36,473 nucleotides of DNA from Actinomycetota bacterium. Lineage in GTDB: Bacteria > Actinomycetota > Acidimicrobiia > Acidimicrobiales > Ilumatobacteraceae. Where the stretch lies: the NCBI GenBank assembly GCA_016213625.1, contig JACQZZ010000084.1, forward strand, positions 1-36,473, read 5' to 3'. Below the pieces are notes generated by a model that searched no databases, was not told the origin of the DNA, and was given only the letters and a program-made list of their open reading frames with translations. The position numbers and the translations under genes were made by a program. Numbering within the stretch: position 1 is the first letter of the stretch; every line of letters starts with the position of its first letter. Positions 30,146 through 36,473 of this stretch are shown here, piece after piece.

Positions 30146-32566
30146 ATGCGCCGCGGATCCCTGTTCATCGCGCTCGCTCTCGTGGCGGGCCTGGTGCAGG
30201 TGGAAGCGGCCAAGGTCACGGCCGCCGAGGTGAGCGTCACCATCGACGGCCACGGATACGGCCACGGCGTGGGTCTCAGCCAGTGGGGTGCGTACGGTTA
30301 CGCGGTCGACCACGGCTGGTCGGCCGCCCAGATCCTGGACCACTACTACGGCGGCACGGTGGCCTCCACGGTGCCGGTCGGCACCACCATCGGGGTCCGC
30401 CTGCAGCGTCTCGACGACCAGCAGACGGCGGTGGTCAGCCCGGCCGGACAGTTGGTGGTCGACGGTGTGGCCGGCGGTCCCTTCCGTTCCGTGGTCGCTC
30501 GAGAGCTGGTGAACGGCACCTATCGCGTGTGGGTGCGCACCGATGCCCAGGTGTGCCCGTCGGCTGCCGCGGACCCCAGTGCCACCGGATGGGGCTACTT
30601 CGGTGACTTCCCGACCCAGGTGGAGATCCGCTCGCTCGTCGACACGTCGGTGACGACCGACTTCGGCGATCTGCCGGCCGTGTGCGAGCCAGGTGGCACC
30701 GTGCGGTCCTACCGCGGGTCCATCCGCGCGGTCAACGGCACCGCGGGCGAGAACCGCACAGTGAACGTCGTCCCCATCGAGCAGTACCTCCGCGCGGTGA
30801 TCGCGAAGGAGATGTCGCCCTCGTGGGCGTCGGCCGGCGGCGGTGCCGGCGCGCAGGCGCTGCAGGCGCAGGCGGTCGCCGCCCGCAGCTATGCGCTGGC
30901 GTATCGCTGGTACAGCTACGCCGACATCTGCGACAGCACCTGCCAGGCGTACATGGGCGCGGCCGCTCGCTCGTCGGTCGCCGCCGGTTTCGTCCAGGTG
31001 GAGTATCCGTCCACCGATGCAGCGGTCGCGGCCACAGCGGGAGTGGTGCGGCGCGTGGGCACCACCGCTGGGCCGATCGCCATCACCATGTTCTCGGCCT
31101 CGAACGGCGGCTTCACGGCCCCCGGGTCCGGCGGGCTGATGCCGTTCCCCGCTGTCGTCGACGAGGGTGACGACACCGTCGCCAACCCGAACCACAACTG
31201 GACGGTCACGCTCACCGGCTCGGCCATCAGCGCTGCGTACCCGGCCATCGGCTCGTTCACCGCGCTGACCGTCGTGTCGCGCAACGGGTTCGGCGAGTGG
31301 GGCGGGCGGGTGCTCTCCGTGCAGGTGGCCGGTAGCGCCACCGCGGTCACCGTCTCGGGTGCCGACTTCCGCAGCAAGTTGGGGCTCAAGGACACATGGT
31401 TCAACGTGCGCGGTGCCGCACCGGTGGGCGATGCGTGCTCCGGTCGCAACGTGCCGCCGATCGTGGGCGCCACGCCGGCGCTGCCGGGTGCGCGCTACAC
31501 ACCGATGCAGCCGACTCGGCTGATCGACACCCGATACGGCACCGGCACGGCGGCCATTCCGCTGAACGGCGGCTGCACCATGGTGATCGACCCGGGCGTG
31601 GACCCGTCGGTCACCGCGGTGGCCGTCAATCTGACGACGGTGCTCGCTGCCGCCAACGGGTACGTCGCGGCGTATCCCTGTGGCGTGGAGAAGCCGCTGT
31701 CGTCGGTGGTCCAGTCGGTCGCCAACCGCGTGGTGGCCGGCATGGCGATCGTGCCGCTCGGCGCAGATGGCACGTTCTGCGTCTACAGCCACACGACCAC
31801 GAACCTGGTCGTCGACCTGTTCGGCACGTACGCGACCGGATCCGGGGCCAAGTACGAGCCGGTCGCCCCGTCGCGCGTGTTCGACTCGCGCGGATTGTCG
31901 TCACCGTTGCCCGCCGGCACGGTGCTGTACCTGCCCATCGGTGGCTCGCTGAAGGCCCCCGCGGGTGCCACCGGCGCGGCACTCACGGTGCAGAGCATCG
32001 GGGCCACTCGCAACGGGTACGTGACCGTGTACCCGTGCTCGGCCGCCGTGCCATTGGTGTCGTCGGTGACGGTGAACACGGGCGTGAGCCTCACCAATCA
32101 CGTCGAGACGATGCTCGACGGCAGCGGGCGGGTGTGCGTGTACATCAGCGCGCCGATGCACATCGTGGTCGACATCAGCGGATGGTTCGGCCCGACCGCC
32201 ACCACCGAGTACTTCGCGATCACGCCGGTCCGGGCGGTGGACACTCGGTACAACACGGGTCTGGTCGGCGGTTTCGCGGCCAACGTCGATCGTGCGATCC
32301 CGTTGGCCGGCACCAACGGCTTGCCGCCGGTCGGCACGATCCGAGCGGTGATGGCACAGGTGACCGGAGTGGGCGCGGCGTCTGCCGGGTACATCACGGT
32401 GCACCCGTGCATGGTGCCGTTGCCGTCGGTGTCGATGGTGCGCTACATCCCCGGATCGGCGGCCGCCACGAGCGTGGCCGGCCCGGTCGACGGGGCAGGT
32501 CGGTGGTGTGTGTCCACCAGCAGCGCGGTGCACGTGCTGGTGGACATCAACGGCTACTACCGCTGA
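30146..32566 (+). CDS. Secreted SpoIID/LytB-domain protein with three C-terminal DTR-type repeats
   Basis: An 806-aa exported protein. A signal peptide (about 1-27) is followed by GHGYGHGVGLSQWGAYGYA (35-53) and a SpoIID/LytB domain with VNVVPIEQYLRAVIAKEMSP (207-226); Glu222 is the likely catalytic residue of this peptidoglycan lytic family, and AQALQAQAVAARSYAL is its hallmark. The domain ends near 430. Then come three repeats of about 120 residues (449-567, 568-685, 686-806), each with a Pro-x-Arg-x2-Asp-x-Arg opening, an NGY/AGY-x5-P-Cys segment, a second cysteine in GxxCV and a VVDI-type ending. They probably form disulfide-stabilised wall- or glycan-binding units. The ATG at 30146 gives a good signal peptide. 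Confidence 0.9.
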   Translation: MRRGSLFIALALVAGLVQVEAAKVTAAEVSVTIDGHGYGHGVGLSQWGAYGYAVDHGWSAAQILDHYYGGTVASTVPVGTTIGVRLQRLDDQQTAVVSPAGQLVVDGVAGGPFRSVVARELVNGTYRVWVRTDAQVCPSAAADPSATGWGYFGDFPTQVEIRSLVDTSVTTDFGDLPAVCEPGGTVRSYRGSIRAVNGTAGENRTVNVVPIEQYLRAVIAKEMSPSWASAGGGAGAQALQAQAVAARSYALAYRWYSYADICDSTCQAYMGAAARSSVAAGFVQVEYPSTDAAVAATAGVVRRVGTTAGPIAITMFSASNGGFTAPGSGGLMPFPAVVDEGDDTVANPNHNWTVTLTGSAISAAYPAIGSFTALTVVSRNGFGEWGGRVLSVQVAGSATAVTVSGADFRSKLGLKDTWFNVRGAAPVGDACSGRNVPPIVGATPALPGARYTPMQPTRLIDTRYGTGTAAIPLNGGCTMVIDPGVDPSVTAVAVNLTTVLAAANGYVAAYPCGVEKPLSSVVQSVANRVVAGMAIVPLGADGTFCVYSHTTTNLVVDLFGTYATGSGAKYEPVAPSRVFDSRGLSSPLPAGTVLYLPIGGSLKAPAGATGAALTVQSIGATRNGYVTVYPCSAAVPLVSSVTVNTGVSLTNHVETMLDGSGRVCVYISAPMHIVVDISGWFGPTATTEYFAITPVRAVDTRYNTGLVGGFAANVDRAIPLAGTNGLPPVGTIRAVMAQVTGVGAASAGYITVHPCMVPLPSVSMVRYIPGSAAATSVAGPVDGAGRWCVSTSSAVHVLVDINGYYR
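31490..32563 (+). repeat. Three tandem about-120-residue protein repeats
   Basis: Coding repeats of the SpoIID-like protein. Openings are PTRLIDTR, PSRVFDSR and PVRAVDTR. Paired cysteines lie in AYPCG/TFCVY, VYPCS/RVCVY and VHPCM/RWCVS. Endings are LVVDLFGTY, IVVDISGWF and VLVDINGYY. Sequence identity between copies is low, so the duplication is old. The first copy has one extra cysteine (GGCTM). Confidence 0.8.
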
Positions 32567-32585
32567 CGGCACACGCCTGATCAGC
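32562..32585. terminator. Bidirectional hairpin spanning both stop codons
   Basis: GCTGA (32562-32566) pairs with TCAGC (32581-32585) and GGC (32568-32570) with GCC (32575-32577) around an ACAC loop. It includes the stop codons of the SpoIID-like gene and of the convergent small gene, which are 14 bp apart. Confidence 0.45.
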
Positions 32586-33018
32586 TCGCGCTGCGCACGA
32601 GGCCCTTCACCTGGGAGGTGGCCGTGCGGGTGGCGGCTTTGACCTTGGCGTCGGCCGACTTGGTGGCGGCCTTCACCTTCGTGTCGGCCGACTTGGTGGC
32701 GGCCTTCACCTTGGCGTCGGCGGTGCGCACCTGCGTCTCGACGGTGCCGAGCAGCTCCTCGATCTGTGCCTTGCTGGTGTCGAAGCGCTCGGCGAGCACG
32801 TGCACCAGGTCGCGGCGGCGAGCCTCGGCCTGCTGGACGGCGAGCACGCCGATGCCGACCGTGATGTACGCCGCGTCGCGCAGCGCGGCGACGAGCCGCT
32901 CGTCGACGGCGGGCAGTGCGGGCACGGTGACCTTGGGCATGGTGATCTTGGGCATGGTGACCTTGGGCATGGTGATGTTGGGAACGGTGACGGTGGGGAG
33001 GGAGACCTTCGGGGCCAT
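32581..33018 (-). CDS. Small phasin/HbhA-like protein with 5- and 11-residue repeats
   Basis: A 145-aa protein in three parts. Residues about 7-35 are a Val/Ile-Thr-Met/Val-Pro-Lys five-residue repeat (TVTVPNITMPKVTMPKITMP). Residues 38-100 form a helical segment with the hydrophobic DAAYITVGIGVLAVQQ followed by charged coiled-coil sequence (RRRDLVHVLAERFD). Residues 101-133 are three 11-residue repeats (ADAKVKAATKS, ADTKVKAATKS, ADAKVKAATRT). The middle recalls mycobacterial heparin-binding haemagglutinin and phasins; the 11-mers recall lipid-surface helices of synuclein, perilipin and LEA type. Surface binding to lipid, storage granule or glycan is inferred. GAAGGA lies 6 nt before the ATG and a full promoter is present. 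Confidence 0.82.
   Translation of the reverse strand: MAPKVSLPTVTVPNITMPKVTMPKITMPKVTVPALPAVDERLVAALRDAAYITVGIGVLAVQQAEARRRDLVHVLAERFDTSKAQIEELLGTVETQVRTADAKVKAATKSADTKVKAATKSADAKVKAATRTATSQVKGLVRSAS
32620..32718 (-). repeat. Three 33-bp tandem coding repeats
   Basis: Each 33-bp unit encodes one ADxKVKAATKS 11-residue repeat of the small protein. The DNA copies are nearly identical, pointing to recent slippage or duplication, or to selection for protein periodicity. Confidence 0.75.
32914..33000 (-). repeat. 15-bp tandem coding repeats
   Basis: Units of the form GGTGACCTTGGGCAT on the plus strand, with T/C variation, encode the ITMPK/VTMPK pentapeptides near the N-terminus of the small protein. 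The outer copies are more diverged. Confidence 0.7.
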
Positions 33019-33069
33019 GAGCTGTCCTTCGTGGGTGGGCGATCCGGGGGGCGGATCGAACGTGGTTGC

Positions 33070-33098
33070 ACCATAGCGCAGAGTGCTAACTATTGCAA
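33070..33098 (-). promoter_or_regulatory. Complete -35/-10 promoter of the small repeat protein
   Basis: On the minus strand TTGCAA (33093-33098) is followed by a 17-bp spacer and TATGGT (33070-33075), the best -35/-10 pair in the window. It gives a leader of about 45 nt with a GAAGGA ribosome-binding site. Confidence 0.6.
33081..33089 (-). promoter_or_regulatory. CIRCE-like half-site inside the promoter spacer
   Basis: TTAGCACTC on the minus strand matches all nine bases of one arm of the HrcA heat-shock operator CIRCE. The opposite arm (GAGTGCTAA after 9 nt) is not present; the nearest match is poor. It lies in the -35/-10 spacer, where a repressor would act. Confidence 0.3.
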
Positions 33099-33171
33099 GC
33101 ATGCGTGTCGCGATGACTTCACACGTGGCTCTCGGGAACGGGGGTGACCCGGTGAGCGGGGTGCGCGCCGC

Positions 33172-33177
33172 TAGCCT
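33172..33177 (+). promoter_or_regulatory. TAGCCT -10 box for the giant glycosyltransferase gene
   Basis: TAGCCT is followed by 9 nt and GTG at 33187, with no ribosome-binding site. Confidence 0.5.
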
Positions 33178-33186
33178 GAACCCTTC

Positions 33187-36100
33187 GTGGAAGCCGCTGG
33201 AACGATCGCCCCGCCCGTAGTGGCCGTGATGGTCGTTCACGAACCCGGTGAATGGTTCGACGAGGTCCTCGATGCCCTGGTCCGGCAGGACTACACCAAC
33301 CTCAAGCTGCTGTTCCTGGTGGTGGGCGACACGGGCGACATTCCCACCCGCATCCGCGATCGCGTGCCCCACGCGTTCGTCCGGGCAGCACAGGGCAACC
33401 CGGGTTTCGGCACCGCGGCCAACGAGGTGGTGCGCCTGGTCGAGGGTGACAACGGCTTCTTCTGCTTCCTCCACGACGACATCGTCCTCGACGATTCGGC
33501 CATTCGTCTGCTGGTGGAGGAGCTGTACCGCAGCAACGCCGGCATCGTCGGCCCCAAGCTGGTCACCTGGGACGAACCCAACGTGTTGCAGCACGTGGGC
33601 CTCGGTGTCGACCGCTTCGGTGAAGTCGACCCACTCATCGAGCCCGGCGAGTTCGACCAGGAGCAGCACGACGCGGTGCGCGATGTGTTCGCCGTCCCTT
33701 CGGCGTGTCTGCTGGTCCGCGCCGACCTGTTCCGCACGGTCGGCGGCTTCGACCCGTCCATCGAGTACCGCGGCGACGACATCGACCTGTGCTGGCGAGC
33801 GCACCTCAGTGGTGCCCGCGTGCTGGTGGTGCCGGCTGCTCGCGCTCGTCACCGTGAGCAACTGCCCGAACGGCGCCCCGACCTGGGGTTGGTGGCTCCA
33901 GCGGCGCGCAGCCGCGTGCGTTCGGTCGCCACGCTCACCGGTGCACGCAGGCTGCCGTGGGTGCTGCTGCAATTGGTGGTGGTCACCCTGGCGCAGTCGC
34001 TGTTCCTGGTGTTGCGCGGACGTTTCGGCGAGGCCGCGGCCGCGCTGCGGGCGTTGGTGGGCATGGTGCCGCGAGTTCCCGCGTACCTGGCTCGCCGACG
34101 CGTGGTGGCGCCGCTGCGACACGTGCCCGACACCGAAGTGGCCGGGTTGCAGGTACGCGGCAGCGCCCGCATGTCGGCGTACCTGCGTGCACGCGACAGC
34201 CGCCCGGTCGACCCCGATCTCGGCAACGAACGGCGGTGGCGCGAAAGCGCCGGCAGTGCACCGGCGCTCACGTGGCTGGCGGTGCTGCTGTTGTTCCTGG
34301 TGGGCAGCCGGCGGATCATCAGCGACGGTGTTCCCCAGTTCGGTGAGTTCCTGCGCTTCAAGCCCAGCCCTGCCACCATGCTCGGCGATTACCTCTCCGG
34401 GTGGTCGGCCCACGGTCTCGGGAGCGCCTCGGCGGTGCCCACCGCCATCGGTCTCACGGCGCTCGGGAGCGTGGTCACCCTGTTCAACATGGGGCTGCTG
34501 CACACCATCGCCGTGCTGGGTCTGCTGCTCGCCGGTTACCTCGGCGCCTGGCGTCTGGCCACCATCTTCCCCACGGTGCGGGCCCGTATCGCTCTGCTGG
34601 TGGTGTACGCCGCGGTGCCGCTGCCGTCGCAGCTGCTGTCCGCCGGCCGGTGGACCGCGCTCGTCTGCTACGCCGCGGGTCCCTGGGTGGTGCACCTCCT
34701 GCGCCGACTCGCCGGACTCGACACACGCTGGATCGACAGCGAGCCCGAACTCGAGACCGTCCGCGACGTGCCCCGTCGTAAGCAGGTTCGCATCGTCGCC
34801 CAACTCGTGCTCATCAGCACGGTGGCGTTCGCCTTCGCGCCCGCCTACGCGGTGATGCTGGTGGGCATGGGCGTGGTGCTCGCCCTGGCCACGCTGGTGT
34901 GCGGCGGTTCGTGGCGATCGGCCGGCATTCTGGCCGGCGGCTCCCTCGTCGCCCTGCTCGGTGCGTTGGTCGTCAACCTGCCGTGGTCGGCCACGTTCAC
35001 CGGCAGCGCCGGATGGACCGCCATCGTGGGCGTGCCACCCACCACGGCACGCTCGCTCGGCATCAGCCAGCTGGCGCGGATGAACGTGGGCAGTGTGCGC
35101 TTCGGTGTGCTGGCGCTGGCGCTGTACCTGCCGCTCTTCGCCGCACCGCTCGTGGCGCGCTCGTGGCGCTTCGCCTGGGCGGTTCGGGCGGCGGCCCTCG
35201 CCGGCGTGTTCGGCATCGTCGCCGTGCTCGACGACCGCGCTGCGTTGCCGTTCCGCATGCCCGACCCCGGGGTGATGCTGGTGCCGGTCGCCGTCGGGCT
35301 GGCGCTCGCGGCAGGCTGCATCGCCGCCTCGTTCGAATCCGACGTGCTCGCCGGCTCGTTCGGCTGGCGACAGCCGCTCGGTGTGCTCAGCGTGGTGGCC
35401 ATCGTGCTGGGCATCGTGCCCGGCGTGTTGTCGGTGGCCAACGGTCACTGGAACATGCCCAGCCGCACGTTGCAGACGGTGCTCGGCGAGTTCCCCACCG
35501 ACCCCGACACCGGCGACTATCGCATTCTGTGGATCGGCGACCCGCGAGCCGTGCCGGTGGCGCCATGGACGTACCAGCCGGGCATCGGCTACGCCGTCAC
35601 CGACGACGGTCCGCTGTCGCTCGAGGGCCGATACCCCGGCACGCCGTCGAGCGTCGAGGAGGAAGTGGCCGACGCCCTCCGCCAGATGGCCGGTGGCTTC
35701 ACCCTGCGCGGTGGTCGACTGCTCGCCCAGTACGGCATCCGGTTCGTCGTCGTGCCGCTCGCCGACGGGTTCAACGGCACCATCAGCCAGCCGCTGCCGG
35801 CGCCGGACGGTCTGGTCGACGTGCTCGACGACCAGTTGGATCTCGCCTCACCGCTCACCCGGCCGCCCAACTACCTCGTCTACGAGAACACCGCGTACAC
35901 GCCCACCCGCGCCACGCTCACCGCCGAAGGCGCCGAGGCCAGCAAGCAGGCCGGTGGTGAAGCCGTGGCGCAAGCGGATCTGCGCGGGTCCACGCCGTGG
36001 GCCATCGGCTCACCCGCACGCGGCGACGCCGCGGGCGCTCTCGGTGCGGGCACGTTGCACGTGGCCATCCCGTACGACCCCGATTGGCACCTCTCCGTCG

Positions 36101-36453
36101 ACGGCACCGACGTCCCGGGTCGTCGCTCCTTCGGCTCCACGCTGGCGTTCGACGCGCCCACGGGCGGGGTGGCCACGCTGACGTACGACACCTCGTTGCT
36201 GCGAACGGTGTGGGCCATCGTGCAGCTCCTGGTGCTCATCGCGCTCGTCGTCGCGGCCAGCCGAGTGAAGTCGTCGCAGCTGGTGCCGCGTCGTCGCCTC
36301 GCGGTGCTCGCCGACACGTCGCCCATCGCCGATCTGACCGCCCCGTTCGATCCGCCCGTCGTGCCGGGCATCGTGCTCGACGACGACGCACTGCACTTCA
36401 TCGACGACACGGTCATCCCGAACGACACGGGCGCGTCGGAGGACCCGTCGTGA
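33187..36453 (+). CDS. Family 2 glycosyltransferase fused to a large YfhO/GT-C-like membrane protein
   Basis: A 1088-aa fusion. Residues about 10-230 are a GT2 (GT-A fold) domain: VVAVMVVHEPGEWFDEVLDA opening, FLHDD (94-98) as the metal/nucleotide DxD-equivalent, VPSACLLVRADLFRTVGGFD and GDDIDLCWRAHLSG (196-209). From about 255 come roughly a dozen membrane segments in two blocks, then an extracytoplasmic region (about 760-1010) with the late motif YDPDWHLSVDGTDVPGRRSF, which resembles the C-terminus of YfhO-type envelope glycosylation proteins, then a last membrane helix and an acidic tail. It may use a nucleotide sugar inside and a lipid-linked sugar outside. Start GTG follows TAGCCT by 9 nt. 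The stop overlaps the next start. Confidence 0.88.
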   Translation: MEAAGTIAPPVVAVMVVHEPGEWFDEVLDALVRQDYTNLKLLFLVVGDTGDIPTRIRDRVPHAFVRAAQGNPGFGTAANEVVRLVEGDNGFFCFLHDDIVLDDSAIRLLVEELYRSNAGIVGPKLVTWDEPNVLQHVGLGVDRFGEVDPLIEPGEFDQEQHDAVRDVFAVPSACLLVRADLFRTVGGFDPSIEYRGDDIDLCWRAHLSGARVLVVPAARARHREQLPERRPDLGLVAPAARSRVRSVATLTGARRLPWVLLQLVVVTLAQSLFLVLRGRFGEAAAALRALVGMVPRVPAYLARRRVVAPLRHVPDTEVAGLQVRGSARMSAYLRARDSRPVDPDLGNERRWRESAGSAPALTWLAVLLLFLVGSRRIISDGVPQFGEFLRFKPSPATMLGDYLSGWSAHGLGSASAVPTAIGLTALGSVVTLFNMGLLHTIAVLGLLLAGYLGAWRLATIFPTVRARIALLVVYAAVPLPSQLLSAGRWTALVCYAAGPWVVHLLRRLAGLDTRWIDSEPELETVRDVPRRKQVRIVAQLVLISTVAFAFAPAYAVMLVGMGVVLALATLVCGGSWRSAGILAGGSLVALLGALVVNLPWSATFTGSAGWTAIVGVPPTTARSLGISQLARMNVGSVRFGVLALALYLPLFAAPLVARSWRFAWAVRAAALAGVFGIVAVLDDRAALPFRMPDPGVMLVPVAVGLALAAGCIAASFESDVLAGSFGWRQPLGVLSVVAIVLGIVPGVLSVANGHWNMPSRTLQTVLGEFPTDPDTGDYRILWIGDPRAVPVAPWTYQPGIGYAVTDDGPLSLEGRYPGTPSSVEEEVADALRQMAGGFTLRGGRLLAQYGIRFVVVPLADGFNGTISQPLPAPDGLVDVLDDQLDLASPLTRPPNYLVYENTAYTPTRATLTAEGAEASKQAGGEAVAQADLRGSTPWAIGSPARGDAAGALGAGTLHVAIPYDPDWHLSVDGTDVPGRRSFGSTLAFDAPTGGVATLTYDTSLLRTVWAIVQLLVLIALVVAASRVKSSQLVPRRRLAVLADTSPIADLTAPFDPPVVPGIVLDDDALHFIDDTVIPNDTGASEDPS

Positions 36454-36473
36454 ACCGTCGGCTGCCTGCGCTC
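36450..36473 (+). CDS. Start of a further gene (partial, cut by the window end)
   Basis: A GTG at 36450 overlaps the TGA of the giant glycosyltransferase gene (GTGA) and opens a frame MNRRLPAL that runs off the window. The overlap matches the coupling seen elsewhere, so a co-transcribed gene is likely. Too little is present to name it. Confidence 0.4.

Noticed and set aside
32620..33000. Regular 33-bp and 15-bp direct repeats that could suggest a CRISPR or other array
   Set aside because: The repeats are contiguous, without spacers, in frame, and encode periodic protein segments.
33062..33089. A full CIRCE operator
   Set aside because: Only one arm (TTAGCACTC) is exact. The sequence at the expected spacing matches the other arm poorly, so only a half-site is reported.
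32581..35448. A 955-aa minus-strand frame that runs from the giant glycosyltransferase region into the small repeat protein
   Set aside because: The upstream part is antisense to the GT2/membrane gene. The real start is ATG 33018, which has a ribosome-binding site and promoter.

Overview
The window is very GC-rich by eye and almost fully coding, with many 1-4 bp stop/start overlaps. GTG starts are common and the genes fit a free-living, aerobic high-GC Gram-positive: an actinobacterial-type fused biotin carboxylase/BCCP subunit, CofD (coenzyme F420), an LCP-family glycan ligase, a dTDP-rhamnose operon and a steroid-type P450. The overall look suggests Acidimicrobiia (Ilumatobacter-like), but this is inference and no marker gene is present. 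No rRNA, tRNA, CRISPR array, IS element or prophage gene was seen, and base composition gives no sign of a recent island.

Layout. (1) 85-2617: acyl-CoA carboxylase alpha subunit and biotin protein ligase, divergent, with start codons 19 bp apart. (2) 2656-6067: LCP glycan ligase, then dTDP-rhamnose genes rfbC, rfbB, rfbD. (3) 6121-9539: aromatic ring-cleavage operon (class III extradiol dioxygenase, fumarylacetoacetase-family enzyme, cupin, FAD monooxygenase), facing a convergent P450 (9695-10963). (4) 11041-17493: a tiny exported peptide gene and a branched-chain-amino-acid-type ABC importer (livK, livF, livH and a fused livM-livG), divergent from a glutamine-synthetase-family ligase. (5) 17512-18985: GNAT acetyltransferase and ferritin-like diiron protein. 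(6) 19054-25272: envelope-glycan run of three GT-B glycosyltransferases, a membrane-anchored protein of unknown function, a GDP-mannose-pyrophosphorylase-like enzyme and an SDR epimerase homologue lacking all three catalytic residues. (7) 25273-25578: non-coding stretch with three hairpins. (8) 25579-36473: cofD coupled to a glycosyltransferase, GDP-mannose 4,6-dehydratase, a flippase-like membrane protein, a secreted SpoIID/LytB protein with three Cys-paired repeats, a small protein with 11-residue repeats, a giant GT2/membrane fusion, and the first codons of one more gene.

How it fits together. Much of the window builds and exports a rhamnose- and 6-deoxymannose-type surface glycan: nucleotide-sugar synthesis (rfbBCD, GMPP, gmd), assembly (five glycosyltransferases), export (flippase), attachment (LCP) and wall remodelling (SpoIID-like). 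A second theme is catabolism and uptake: ring cleavage, P450, ABC importer and glutamine-synthetase-like ligase.

Regulation. At about ten starts a -10-like hexamer (TAnnnT or close, four times exactly TAGCCT) lies only 5-10 nt upstream of ATG/GTG. This is the layout of leaderless transcripts. Most convergent gene ends share a hairpin that can act as a bidirectional terminator.
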